This document shows, piece by piece, positions 31,726 through 40,205 of a stretch of 64,000 nucleotides of DNA. The DNA is from Falsiroseomonas stagni DSM 19981. GTDB taxonomy: Bacteria; Pseudomonadota; Alphaproteobacteria; Acetobacterales; Acetobacteraceae. The notes below the pieces were generated by a model that saw only the letters and a list, made by a program, of their open reading frames with translations, was not told the origin of the DNA and did not search any database. The DNA is taken from positions 310,001-374,000 of the forward strand of contig NZ_FOSQ01000002.1 in NCBI RefSeq assembly GCF_900114315.1. Direction: 5' to 3'. The position numbers and the translations under genes were made by a program. Position 1 is the first letter of the stretch, and each line of letters opens with the position of its first letter.

Positions 31726-33153
31726 ATGACGCCCCCGCCGCCGATCACCTGGGAGTCGGTGCTGGACCCCGGCCTCGCGCCCCGTCTTCTCCGCCACCCC
31801 GCCATCGCCGCCCGCCGGGCCGGCCCCACGCGCTCCGCCCCCCTGGTGCTGGAATGGCGGGACCGGGCCGATGGCAGCCTGGCCGAAGCCGGCCTGCTGG
31901 TGGAGGAAGCGCGCGGCGGCGAGGCCCGGCTGGTCCAGGCCCTCCCGCCCTCCACCACCCTCGCCTGCCCCGCCACCCCGGCCAGGCCCACGGAGGGGGA
32001 GGTGCCGGAGGATGCGGACCAGGTCCTGGCCACCTTCCTCGGCCGCCGCGCCATCCTGCCCCTCGCCGATGGGGTGGAGGCACGGCTGCTGCGCGGCGCG
32101 CTGCGCCTCGGCGATGCCGAACGCCCCGTCGCCCGCCTGATCCTCTCCGGCCCGGCGGAGGCTGTCGCCGCCACCATGCGCGACCTGGCCGCCAGCATCC
32201 CGCTGCTGCCGCCACTGGCCACGATGGCGGAGGAAGCCCACGCCCTCGGCGCCGGGACCACGCCCCGCGCCCCCCGCCTGGGGGCGCCGCTGCTCGATCC
32301 CGCCATGTCGGTGGAGGACACGCTCCGCCACGTCATCGGCCACCTGGCCGCGGTGCTCGCCTGGCACGCCCCCATCGCGCTGGCCGGGCAGCATCCCGTC
32401 GGCGTCCACCAGATGCGGGTGGCGCTGCGCCGCCTTCGTTCCGCGATCCGCGCCTTCCGCCCCGCGGTGGATGGCCCGGCGCTGCGGGCGGTGGATGGCA
32501 GGCTGAAGGCGCTGGCGTCGCTTCTCGGCCCCGCGCGGGACTGGGATGTCTTCCTCGGCGGCCTTGGCGCCGAGTTGGGCGGCGCCCTGCCCGGCGATGC
32601 CCGGATGGCGGCGCTGCTGGTCGCCGCGCGGCAACGCCGCGACCTCGCCTATGCCGAACTCGCCGCCCATCTCCGCGGCGCGGATTTCCGCCTTCTGCTC
32701 TGGGACCTTTCCGTCCTGGTCGCCTGCACGCCCTGGCAGGTGGAGGAAACCGGCCCGGTCGAGGATTTCGCCGCCAGCCTGCTCTCCAAGCGGTGGCGAC
32801 GCCTCGGCGCGGTCGGCCCATTGATCGGCGATCTGCCGGATGCCGAGTTCCATGCGCTCCGCCTGGACGGCAAGCGGCTGCGCTACGTCGCCGAACTCTT
32901 CGCCCCCCTCTGGGGCCGCAAGCGCGGCCGGCGCTTCCTGGAGCGGCTGGCGGCGGTGCAGGAGCAGATGGGCCTGGCCAATGACGCCGCCGTGGCCCGG
33001 GCCCTGGTGGCGCCCCTTGGCCCTGAGGGCGGAAACTGGGCCACCGGCGTCGCGGAGGGGTGGGTCCTGGCCCGGTCCCGCCGCGCCCGCGGACGTGCCG
33101 CCAAGGCATGGAAGGCGCTGATGGGGGCGGAACCCTTCTGGAATCAAGGCTGA
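31726..33153 (+). CDS. CHAD domain protein with CYTH-like N-terminus
   Basis: 475 residues. The first ~190 residues are a divergent CYTH-like region (LEWRDRADGSLAEAGLLVEEA, LPLADGVEARLLRGALRLGDAERPVARLILSGPAEA) resembling the triphosphate-tunnel fold. The C-terminal CHAD domain begins at about 205. It contains HQMRVALRRLRSAIRAFRP, LLGPARDWDVFL and LRLDGKRLRYVAELFAPLWG with the basic and His residues that bind polyphosphate. CHAD proteins associate with polyphosphate granules. Pairing with SixA, a phosphohistidine phosphatase, suggests a phosphate-related module. It starts 8 bp after the mobile-element-like insertion. Confidence 0.88.
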   Translation: MTPPPPITWESVLDPGLAPRLLRHPAIAARRAGPTRSAPLVLEWRDRADGSLAEAGLLVEEARGGEARLVQALPPSTTLACPATPARPTEGEVPEDADQVLATFLGRRAILPLADGVEARLLRGALRLGDAERPVARLILSGPAEAVAATMRDLAASIPLLPPLATMAEEAHALGAGTTPRAPRLGAPLLDPAMSVEDTLRHVIGHLAAVLAWHAPIALAGQHPVGVHQMRVALRRLRSAIRAFRPAVDGPALRAVDGRLKALASLLGPARDWDVFLGGLGAELGGALPGDARMAALLVAARQRRDLAYAELAAHLRGADFRLLLWDLSVLVACTPWQVEETGPVEDFAASLLSKRWRRLGAVGPLIGDLPDAEFHALRLDGKRLRYVAELFAPLWGRKRGRRFLERLAAVQEQMGLANDAAVARALVAPLGPEGGNWATGVAEGWVLARSRRARGRAAKAWKALMGAEPFWNQG

Positions 33154-33167
33154 AGGCCGGATTCCTG

Positions 33168-33182
33168 CTTCAATTATTGAAG
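33168..33182. promoter_or_regulatory. 15-bp AT-rich palindrome
   Basis: CTTCAAT-T-ATTGAAG is a perfect 7-1-7 inverted repeat in a local AT-rich patch, 75 bp upstream of the thermonuclease start chosen here and 9 bp before the first ATG in its frame (33191). It may be an operator; the binding protein is not identifiable from sequence. Confidence 0.45.
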
Positions 33183-33256
33183 ATAAATGAATGGGTTGCG
33201 CGCGCCTTACCGCTTGGGTTACCCGTTGGGCCTACCCCCACTGCCCTCACGGCCCC

Positions 33257-33820
33257 GTGACCCGACATCGCCGACTGTTCCGTCCCGCCCCCACCCCACG
33301 CCGCTGGCGGGGCCCGATCATGGCCGTCGCCGGCGCACTGATCGTCGCCGCCCTGTCCGGCGTCGGCCTGCCACCCGACCTCATGGGATCCGCCCCGCGG
33401 GAACAGGACTGGTCGGCGCTTGCCGCGGAGGTCCGGGTGGTGGATGGCGACACGCTTCGCCTGGGCGACCGGACGCTGCGGCTCGCCGCCATCGATGCGC
33501 CGGAACGCGGCCAGGCCTGCGCCGATGGCGCGGGCCTCGGCTTCGATTGCGGCGCGGCGGCGGCGGAGGCCCTGTCCCGCCTGGTCAATGGCCGCTCCGT
33601 CCTCTGCACCGTCAGCGGCCGGGACCGCTTCGGCCGGGGACTCGGCAGTTGCACCGCCGGGGGCGTGGACCTGAATGCCGGCCTGGTCACGGCCGGCTGG
33701 GCCCTGGCCTATGGCGACGATGCGCGGATGCTCACCCTCGAAGCCTCGGCCCGCGCCGCCGGCCGCGGCCTCTGGGCCGGCAGCTTCACGCGGCCCGAGG
33801 AGTGGCGCCGCCGTCACTGA
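33257..33820 (+). CDS. Thermonuclease (SNase-like) family protein
   Basis: 187 residues from a GTG. An ATG at 33320 would give a membrane segment with no positive charges before it, and an ATG at 33191 would add 22 residues. I prefer the GTG because RHRRLFRPAPTPRRWRGP gives the basic stretch expected before the signal anchor MAVAGALIVAALSGV. The catalytic domain reads VRVVDGDTLRLGDRTLRLAAIDAPERGQACADG, with the OB-fold start, Asp and Glu/Arg of staphylococcal nuclease, then DRFGRGLG carrying the second Arg. Expected to be an exported or membrane-tethered Ca-dependent nuclease. Start uncertain. Confidence 0.8.
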   Translation: MTRHRRLFRPAPTPRRWRGPIMAVAGALIVAALSGVGLPPDLMGSAPREQDWSALAAEVRVVDGDTLRLGDRTLRLAAIDAPERGQACADGAGLGFDCGAAAAEALSRLVNGRSVLCTVSGRDRFGRGLGSCTAGGVDLNAGLVTAGWALAYGDDARMLTLEASARAAGRGLWAGSFTRPEEWRRRH

Positions 33821-33905
33821 GGTCGCCGTCATGACGAAGATGGCAACAGGCGCGTAACGCCCGCGGGCGCATTCTCGGCCCCGCAAGCTTGAACACCCCC
33901 CCACG

Positions 33906-33935
33906 TTGCCAACAGGCGCGGCAGGCTCTTATCTT
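33906..33935 (+). promoter_or_regulatory. Candidate sigma-70 promoter for gltA
   Basis: TTGCCA (-35, five of six matches) and TATCTT (-10, four of six) are separated by 18 bp, 68 bp before the citrate synthase ATG. Moderate match only. Confidence 0.4.
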
Positions 33936-34003
33936 GCGCCGCACCATAACGGTGCCGAGAGCAAGCGGCCCGGCACCCACCCCCGAGTGCGAGGAAGCAT
34001 CAT

Positions 34004-35311
34004 ATGACCACAACCCCCAACGGGTCCGTCACCTTCACGCTCGACGGCTCGAACCGCAGCACAAAGCTGCCGGTCCTGTCGGGCTCGATCGGCCCGGATG
34101 TGGTCGATATCCGCAAGCTCTACGCCGATCTCGGCGTCTTCACCTTCGACCCCGGCTATGGCGAGACGGCGAGCTGCGAGAGCCAGATCACCTATATCGA
34201 CGGCGACGAAGGCGTCCTGCTCTACCGCGGCTACCCGATCGAGCAGCTGGCCGAGAGCTCCGACTTCATCGAGGTCTGCTACCTCCTGATGAACGGCAAT
34301 CTGCCCAATGCCGCCCAGCTCGCGGAATTCCGCAAGGGCGTCACCTACCACACCATGGTGCATGAGCAGATCCGCCGCTTCTTCGACGGCTTCCGCCGCG
34401 ATGCCCACCCGATGGCGGTGATGTGCGGCGTGGTCGGCGCGCTGGCGGCCTTCTACCACGACAACCTCGACATCAATGACGCCCGGCAGCGGGAGATCGC
34501 GGCCTTCCGCCTGATCGCGAAGGTGCCGACCATCGCGGCCATGGCGTACAAGTATGCCCTCGGCCAGCCCTTCGTGTATCCGCGCAACGACCTCAGCTAC
34601 GCCGCCAACTTCCTGCACATGCTGAACGCGGTGCCGGCGGAGCCCTATACCGTCTCCCCCATCCTGGCGAAGGCGATGGACCGCATCCTGGTCCTGCATG
34701 CGGACCATGAGCAGAACGCCTCCACCTCCACCGTCCGCCTGGCCGGCTCCACCGGCGCCAACCCCTTCGCCTGCATCGCCGCCGGCATCGCAGCTCTCTG
34801 GGGCCCCGCCCATGGCGGCGCGAACGAGGCTGTTCTGAAGATGCTGGCCGAGATCGGCAGCGTGGAGAACATCCCCGCCTTCATCGAGAAGGTGAAGGAC
34901 AAGAACTCCGGCGTGAAGCTCATGGGCTTCGGCCACCGCGTCTACAAGAACTTCGACCCGCGCGCGAAGATCATGCAGCAATCCTGCCATGAGGTGCTGG
35001 CCGAGCTCGGCATCAAGGACGAGCCGCTGCTGGACATGGCGATGGCGCTGGAGAAGGTGGCGCTGGAGGACGAGTACTTCGTCAGCCGCAAGCTGTACCC
35101 GAATGTCGACTTCTATTCGGGCATCATCCTGAAGGCGATGGGCATCCCGACCAGCATGTTCACGGTGATCTTCGCCGTAGCGCGCACCGTCGGCTGGGTG
35201 TCCCAGTGGAAGGAGATGGTGGAAGACCCGGCGCAGCGCATCGGCCGCCCCCGCCAGATCTACACCGGCCCGGCGAAGCGGGACTACGTGCCCGTCGCCA
35301 GCCGCGGCTGA
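34004..35311 (+). CDS. gltA: Citrate synthase (type II)
   Basis: 435 residues, typical of the hexameric NADH-sensitive form of Gram-negative bacteria. It condenses oxaloacetate and acetyl-CoA at the head of the TCA cycle. The N-terminal beta-rich part ([53 protein letters not shown]) precedes the catalytic core. [25 protein letters not shown] holds the first catalytic His, [17 protein letters not shown] the second, and [15 protein letters not shown] the Asp/Phe region. It stands alone with its own promoter-like sequence and a strong terminator. Confidence 0.98.
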   Translation: MTTTPNGSVTFTLDGSNRSTKLPVLSGSIGPDVVDIRKLYADLGVFTFDPGYGETASCESQITYIDGDEGVLLYRGYPIEQLAESSDFIEVCYLLMNGNLPNAAQLAEFRKGVTYHTMVHEQIRRFFDGFRRDAHPMAVMCGVVGALAAFYHDNLDINDARQREIAAFRLIAKVPTIAAMAYKYALGQPFVYPRNDLSYAANFLHMLNAVPAEPYTVSPILAKAMDRILVLHADHEQNASTSTVRLAGSTGANPFACIAAGIAALWGPAHGGANEAVLKMLAEIGSVENIPAFIEKVKDKNSGVKLMGFGHRVYKNFDPRAKIMQQSCHEVLAELGIKDEPLLDMAMALEKVALEDEYFVSRKLYPNVDFYSGIILKAMGIPTSMFTVIFAVARTVGWVSQWKEMVEDPAQRIGRPRQIYTGPAKRDYVPVASRG

Positions 35312-35337
35312 ACCAGCCGCCCCGCCGAGCCTGCCAG

Positions 35338-35367
35338 AGCCCCGCCGGCCCCGCCGGCGGGGCTTTT
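35338..35367 (+). terminator. Intrinsic terminator of gltA
   Basis: A perfect 12-bp stem AGCCCCGCCGGC / GCCGGCGGGGCT with a CCC loop is followed directly by TTTT. It lies 27 bp after the gltA stop codon and marks the end of that transcript, so the following 400 bp belong to something else. Confidence 0.9.
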
Positions 35368-35449
35368 CGCTGCCCACCGCCCGGGCCGCCCCCACCCCTC
35401 CCGGTGCCCAACCGCTGGCCTTCCAGCCCGCCGGACCCATGCGCCGACG

Positions 35450-35586
35450 GCAATCGGCCATTGCAAAAGACGCAAGCTACGCCACCCCCTCCCTCCACCG
35501 CGCTGCAATTGCGGCGACGCGGCCGGCAATTGCGGCGAACCGCCAAGCAATTGAATCCTTGTGGAAAACTCGACTTCCGCAATTGC
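35450..35586. repeat. Phased GCAATTGC array with split half-site
   Basis: GCAATTGC occurs at 35505-35512, 35526-35533 and 35579-35586, and GCAATTGA at 35547-35554; spacings are 21, 21 and 32 bp, about two, two and three helical turns. The first two share the longer unit GCAATTGCGGCGA. A split version GCAAT-N5-ATTGC lies at 35450-35464. CAATTG is rare in DNA of this composition. This is the core of the only gene-free stretch above 300 bp (35312-35768). Confidence 0.7.
35560..35568 (-). other. DnaA-box-like 9-mer
   Basis: TGTGGAAAA on the plus strand reads TTTTCCACA on the minus strand, one mismatch from the DnaA box TTATCCACA. It lies within the GCAATTGC array. One-mismatch sites occur by chance, so this is only suggestive. 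Confidence 0.35.
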
Positions 35587-35743
35587 GGAGGACCCACCCG
35601 CCCCCGCTGAACTGCCCACCACCACCACACCAGGAGGCCGCATCTGGACGGCATCTACAACCGGAGCAGGCATTTTCTTAACGGATTCGGAAAAAACGCC
35701 TTGAAAGCGCAACGGGTTCCGGGAATCTATCTATGTAGGGTTG

Positions 35744-35752
35744 ATATCCACA
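35744..35752 (+). other. DnaA-box-like 9-mer before the unknown gene
   Basis: ATATCCACA is one mismatch from TTATCCACA. It is 17 bp upstream of the unrecognised gene, next to an AT-rich stretch (35671-35700 with TTCTTAACGG and a run of six A). Confidence 0.35.
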
Positions 35753-35768
35753 GGGGGACTTAAACCAA

Positions 35769-36419
35769 ATGCGTGAGATGCTCAGGATCGGCTCCGGCAA
35801 GGTGCTGGACGAACTGGTGCGGGCGCGGCTGCGGCTCTGGCCCCAGCAGCCGCCCGGCGTGACCGTCACGCCGAAGCAGCCCGGCACCTGGCTGCGGGGC
35901 AGGCCGGGGGAGCCGACGCTCGTCGCCCAGCCCTTCCTCAAGCTGCCGGGGACCAACACCTACCGGACCATCCCGGACGGCCTCTGGCTGCATTTCAGCC
36001 CGGACCCGGCCGACCGCTACGCCGACATCCTCTGCATCGAGGCCTGCGGCTCCATCGCCAACCTCCAGGACAAGCGCGCCCGCTTCGCGCCCTCCACCAC
36101 CTCGCTGCTCGTCGTCTGTCCGCTGCGCTGGCTGCTGGACCCGGTGGGGCCGGAGGACCGGACCCCGCGCTGGAAGCTGATCCGCCTGCTGCGGGACATG
36201 CCGACGGAACCGCTGGTGCTGCCGGTGCGGGATCTGCGCGTGCTCTACGGGCTGAAGTCGCGCCACTACCTCGGCTTCGCGCGGTCGCAGATGCCGCAGC
36301 CGCATGAGTATTTCTGCCCGATGGATGCCCTGACGGCGGAGGACGGGCACACGGCGCCGGAGATGCGGTCCCTGATCGGCCGCGCCAGCGCCACGGCCAA
36401 CTTCATGACCCCACCCTGA
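35769..36419 (+). CDS. Unrecognised protein downstream of the GCAATTGC array
   Basis: 216 residues, soluble, no signal peptide. An ATG three codons in (MLRIGSGKV) is an alternative start; GGGGGACTT lies upstream of both. The N-terminal 90 residues are basic and Pro-rich (RARLRLWPQQPPGVTVTPKQPG). The middle, YADILCIEACGSIANLQDKRARFAP, then a strand TSLLVVCPLRWLL, has acidic residues in a beta-strand followed by a Lys-Arg segment. This is faintly like the core of PD-(D/E)xK nucleases, though the canonical Lys is missing. The C-terminus is HYLGFARSQMPQPHEYF and a polar tail. No known family assigned. A 10-bp hairpin follows the stop. Confidence 0.65.
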   Translation: MREMLRIGSGKVLDELVRARLRLWPQQPPGVTVTPKQPGTWLRGRPGEPTLVAQPFLKLPGTNTYRTIPDGLWLHFSPDPADRYADILCIEACGSIANLQDKRARFAPSTTSLLVVCPLRWLLDPVGPEDRTPRWKLIRLLRDMPTEPLVLPVRDLRVLYGLKSRHYLGFARSQMPQPHEYFCPMDALTAEDGHTAPEMRSLIGRASATANFMTPP

Positions 36420-36434
36420 CGCCTTCGCCGCCGC

Positions 36435-36458
36435 GCCGGGGGTCGGGGGACCCCCGGC
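36435..36458 (+). other. Hairpin after the unknown gene
   Basis: GCCGGGGGTC and GACCCCCGGC form a perfect 10-bp stem around GGGG, 15 bp after the stop codon. There is no T-run, so it is a possible factor-assisted terminator or mRNA end protector. Confidence 0.5.
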
Positions 36459-36597
36459 GGGGTGGCGCACCACCAGGCAAGGCGACACAGGAACTTCACA
36501 TACCCCCCCTGCCCGGAACGCGAGGACGCCGGTAGATGGCTCCGGCGGGGATGCCGTGAAACCGGCGCCACCGCGGTATGAAGGGGGAGAGCACGGC

Positions 36598-37584
36598 ATG
36601 GCATTCGGCAGGCGCCCACTCGGTCTGGCGGCAACCGCCCTCCTGGCCCGTCCCGCCCTGGCGCAAGGGCTCAACGGCCCGCTCGTCCTCTATACCTCCC
36701 AGCTCGAACCCGACGCGGCCCAGACGGTGGAGGCCTTCCGCCGGCGCCACCCCGGCGTCACGGTGGAATGGATCCGCGCCGGCACCGGCCAGATCATGAC
36801 CAGGCTCCGCGCGGAGATCGCCGCCGGCCAGCCCCGCCCCGACATCCTGCTGCTCGCCGATGGGCTGACCTTCGAAAGCCTCCGCGCGGAAGGCCGCCTG
36901 CGCCCGAGCCCGGAAGTCGCCACCGCCGGCACGCCGCCCGGCCAGGTCGATCCCGGCCGCGCCTATTTCGGCACCAAGCTCATCACCACGGGGATCATGC
37001 ACCACGCCCGCGCGCCCTTCGCGCCGCGGAAGTGGGAGGATCTGTTGCAGCCCCGCGCCCGCAACCAGGTGGCCATGCCCTCCCCCGCCGTCTCCGGCGC
37101 CGCCGCGATCCATGTGACGGCGCTGGTGCAGAACCCGGCGCTGGGCTGGGACTATGTGGAGAAGCTGGTCCGCAACGGCGTGCAGGCCCGCGGCGGCAAC
37201 GGCCCCGTCATGCAGGCCGTGGCGGGGGCGGAGCGCGCCTTCGGCATCGCCATCGACTACCTGCCCATCCGCGAACAGCGCAACGGCGCCCCCGTCCGCT
37301 TCGTCTTCCCGGAGGACGGCGTCTCCGCCATCACGGAACCGGCGGCGATCCTGTCCACCACCCGCAACGCGCCCGCCGCCATCGCCTTCATCGACTTCCT
37401 GCTGAGCCGGGAGGGCCAGGAACTGGCCTCCCGCCAGGGCTTCCTGCCGATCGATCCGGAAGTGGCCCCGCCCGCAGGCTTCCCCGACCCGCGCAGCATC
37501 CGCATCATGCCCTTCGACGCCGCCCGCGCGGCGCGGGAGCAGGAGGAAATCCTGCGCCGCTTCGCCCAGCTCATCGGCGGCTGA
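36598..37584 (+). CDS. ABC transporter substrate-binding protein (iron/phosphonate type)
   Basis: 328 residues. The ATG follows GGGGGAGAG, and the N-terminus MAFGRRPLGLAATALLARPALAQG is a signal peptide. LNGPLVLYTSQLEPDAAQTVEAFRRRHPGVTVEWIRAGTGQIMTRLRAE is typical of the Fe(III)/AEP-binding SBP_bac_6-like family. PDILLLADGLTFESL and YFGTKLITTGIMHH follow. The conserved tyrosines used by ferric-binding proteins are not clearly in place, so phosphonate or another ligand is equally plausible. The stop is immediately followed by the permease start. No ATPase gene accompanies the pair. Confidence 0.87.
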   Translation: MAFGRRPLGLAATALLARPALAQGLNGPLVLYTSQLEPDAAQTVEAFRRRHPGVTVEWIRAGTGQIMTRLRAEIAAGQPRPDILLLADGLTFESLRAEGRLRPSPEVATAGTPPGQVDPGRAYFGTKLITTGIMHHARAPFAPRKWEDLLQPRARNQVAMPSPAVSGAAAIHVTALVQNPALGWDYVEKLVRNGVQARGGNGPVMQAVAGAERAFGIAIDYLPIREQRNGAPVRFVFPEDGVSAITEPAAILSTTRNAPAAIAFIDFLLSREGQELASRQGFLPIDPEVAPPAGFPDPRSIRIMPFDAARAAREQEEILRRFAQLIGG

Positions 37585-39234
37585 TTGACCAGGGAGGGTC
37601 CCGGGAAGGCGACCGTCGCGCTGGCGGTGGCCTGGCTGCTGCTGGTCGGCGCCCTGCCGCTGGCCCGGCTGCTGGCGGAAAGCCTGGCCGGCCCGGCCCT
37701 GCCCGCCGCCATCGCGGACCCCGCCACCTGGCGCGCCGCCTTCTGGTCCCTGGTCCTGGCGCTGGGCGCCGCCGGGCTGGCCACCGTCGCGGGGGGCGCG
37801 CTGGCCTGGGCGCTGCTGCTGCGCGGCCTGCCCGCCCGGGGCGCGCTGATCTTCTGCGCCGTGCTGCCGGCGCTGGTGCCCGCGCAGGTCATGGCGCTGG
37901 GCTGGATCCAGGCCGGTGGCCCGGCCTCCCCCCTGCTGCTGGCGCTCGACCTGGCGCCGCCCATCGGCACGCCGAACCCGATCTATTCGGCCGCGGGGAT
38001 GGTGGCGCTGCTGGCGGTGCAGGCCACGCCGCTGGTCTTCCTGGCCATCGCCGCCCTGCTGCGGCGCGTGCCGGGGGAGGTTGTGCTGGCCGCCCGAGGC
38101 CTGGGCGCGACGCCGGACCAGGCGCTGCGCCGCGCGGTCTGGCCGCTGCTGGCGCCGGGGCTGCTGGCCGGGGCGGGCCTTGCCTATGTGGCGGCGCTCG
38201 GCAATTTCGGCGTGGGTGCGCTGATCGGCATCCCCGCCCGCGTGCCGGTCCTGCCGGTGCTGATCTGGCAGAGGCTCTCGGCCGGCGGCACCGCCAGCCT
38301 GGCGCAGGCCGCGGCGCTGGCCCTGCTGCTGGCCGCCATGGCCGCGCCCGCCTTGGTGCTGCAGGCCATCGCCGCGAAGCGCGCGCCCGCCGCCGGGCGC
38401 CTGGCCTTCGAGGCCCTGGCCCTGCCGCCCCCTGCCCGCGCCGCCGCCCTGGCCGGCGTGCTGCTCTACCTCGGCATCGTGCTGCTGGTGCCGATGCTGG
38501 CGCTGGTGGCCGCCGCGCTGGTGCCCGCCATCGGCATGGAATTGTCGTCCGGGACCGCCACGCTCCGGCATTTCCTGACCGCCCTCGCCCCCGGCGCGCA
38601 GACCGCGCGGTCCTTCGGCAATTCCCTGCTGCTGTCCACCGGCGCGGCGCTGGTCCTGGCGCTGGCGGCACTGCCCATCGCCATGGCGATGCGGGCGCGG
38701 GCGGTGCGCATCGCCACCACCGCGACGGACCTGCCCTATGCGCTGCCCGGCGCCTGCACCAGCGTCGCCGCCATCCTGGTGGTGCTGTCGCTGCCGGGCG
38801 GCGGCGCGCTCTACGGCACGCTCGGCCTGATCGGCCTGGCCTACCTCACCCGCTTCCAGGCGCTGGCGCTGCGCCCCGTCGCCGCCGCCGCAGCACGGCT
38901 CGACCCCACGCTGGACGAGGCCGCGCGCGGCATGGGCGCGGGCGCGCTGCGCCGCCTGTTCAGCGTGCACCTGCCGCCGCTGGCCCCGGCGCTGGCGGCC
39001 GGCGCCATCCTGGTGTCGCTGACCGCGGTGAACGAGGTGACGGTCTCCTCCCTGCTCTACGGCCCCGGGACGCAGACGCTCGGCGTGCTGGTCTTCAACC
39101 TCCAGGAAAGCGGCCAGTCCCCGCTGGCCGCCGCCGTCTCCTGCCTCGCCCTGCTGCTCAGCGCCGCGCTGATGGCGCTGGCGACGCTGGCGGGCCGCCG
39201 CCTGCCGGCGGGGACGCTGCCCTGGCGGGTTTGA
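37585..39234 (+). CDS. Fused two-domain ABC transporter permease (FbpB/SfuB type)
   Basis: 549 residues with about twelve membrane helices arranged as two homologous permease halves. Each half has an EAA loop: VLAARGLGATPDQALRRAVWPLLAPGLLAG near residue 170 and LDEAARGMGAGALRRLFSVHLPPLAPALAAG near 450. This matches the fused iron-type permeases. It begins with a TTG directly after the TGA of the binding-protein gene (TGATTG), so it depends on translational coupling. A cognate ATPase is absent from the window, so another transporter's ATPase must be used or the system is incomplete. Confidence 0.88.
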   Translation: MTREGPGKATVALAVAWLLLVGALPLARLLAESLAGPALPAAIADPATWRAAFWSLVLALGAAGLATVAGGALAWALLLRGLPARGALIFCAVLPALVPAQVMALGWIQAGGPASPLLLALDLAPPIGTPNPIYSAAGMVALLAVQATPLVFLAIAALLRRVPGEVVLAARGLGATPDQALRRAVWPLLAPGLLAGAGLAYVAALGNFGVGALIGIPARVPVLPVLIWQRLSAGGTASLAQAAALALLLAAMAAPALVLQAIAAKRAPAAGRLAFEALALPPPARAAALAGVLLYLGIVLLVPMLALVAAALVPAIGMELSSGTATLRHFLTALAPGAQTARSFGNSLLLSTGAALVLALAALPIAMAMRARAVRIATTATDLPYALPGACTSVAAILVVLSLPGGGALYGTLGLIGLAYLTRFQALALRPVAAAAARLDPTLDEAARGMGAGALRRLFSVHLPPLAPALAAGAILVSLTAVNEVTVSSLLYGPGTQTLGVLVFNLQESGQSPLAAAVSCLALLLSAALMALATLAGRRLPAGTLPWRV

Positions 39235-39235
39235 A

Positions 39236-40057
39236 CTACGTCACCAGGCTCCAGAACATCCGCACCACCGTCAGCCCCAGGAACACCGCGAAGCACCGCT
39301 TCAGCAGCAGCGGCGGGATGGAATGCGCGAGGTGCACGCCCCAGGGTGCCGCGATCAGGCTTGCCGGCACGATCAGCGCGAAGCCGATCAGGTTGACATA
39401 GCCCAGGCTGAGCGGCGGCAGCATCGCGTTGCCCCAGCCGCCATAGATGAAGCCGATGGTGGCGGGGATGGAGATGATGACGCCGAAGGCGCTCGCGGTG
39501 GCCACCGCGCTGCGGATCGGTGCGCCGAACATGGACAGGATCGGCACCCCCACCGTGCCGCCGCCGATCCCCATCATCGCGCTGATGCCGCCGATGAAGG
39601 TGCCGAGGGCATGGCGCCGCTTCCCGGTCGGGAAGCTCTCCCGCAGTTTCCAGTCCACGCCCGTGAAGCCCATGTTCACCGCGACCAGCAGCGCGATGAC
39701 GGCGAAGACCGCGGTATGCGCACCCCCTTGCACCACGATGCCGAGCAGCGTGCCGATCAGCACGCCGGCCGCGATGGAAGGCACCAGCGACCGCAGCAGC
39801 GGCACGTCCATCGTGCCCTTGGCGAAGTGCTTGCGGGCGGACTGGATGGAGGTCGGGATGATCGTCGCCAGCGATGTCCCCACCGCCAGCTTCATCTGCA
39901 CCTCCTCCGGAATGCCGAAGAGCGGAAAGATGCTGAACAGGACGGGGACGATGACGATGCCGCCGCCGACGCCGAGAAGCCCGGCAAGCAGGCCGGAGAA
40001 AAGCCCGGTCGCCGCCATCGCTGCGGCCAGCCCGGCCAGCCACAGCGGATCGTACAT
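39236..40057 (-). CDS. TauE/SafE family sulfite/anion permease
   Basis: 273 residues from the ATG giving MYDPLWLAGLAAAMAATGLFSGLLAGLLGVGGGIVIVPVL. The GLLGVGGG motif is the TauE/SafE signature, repeated in the second half as ISAMMGIGGGTVGVPIL. About eight membrane helices. Members export sulfite, sulfoacetate or other organic anions. Start uncertain: GTG or TTG codons upstream could add up to seven residues. It is divergent from a second TauE gene across 148 bp and ends one base from the permease on the other strand. Confidence 0.88.
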   Translation of the reverse strand: MYDPLWLAGLAAAMAATGLFSGLLAGLLGVGGGIVIVPVLFSIFPLFGIPEEVQMKLAVGTSLATIIPTSIQSARKHFAKGTMDVPLLRSLVPSIAAGVLIGTLLGIVVQGGAHTAVFAVIALLVAVNMGFTGVDWKLRESFPTGKRRHALGTFIGGISAMMGIGGGTVGVPILSMFGAPIRSAVATASAFGVIISIPATIGFIYGGWGNAMLPPLSLGYVNLIGFALIVPASLIAAPWGVHLAHSIPPLLLKRCFAVFLGLTVVRMFWSLVT

Positions 40058-40205
40058 ATGGTCCAAGGAAGCCACTCTCTGATGGTAGGAGGGGGAACGC
40101 TCTTGCGCCGTTCTCGCCGCAGTGCAGCAATGGCCGTGCCATACAGTCCGCATCCCGCGGCGTCACCCCCATCGGCCCATCCGGGGCCTTCCCAGGACGC
40201 AATCC

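Noticed and set aside
36496-38970. An 824-codon minus-strand frame opposite the binding protein and permease
   Set aside because: Gln/Gly/Arg-rich, no signal or domain. The plus strand has two recognisable transporter genes with coupled starts.
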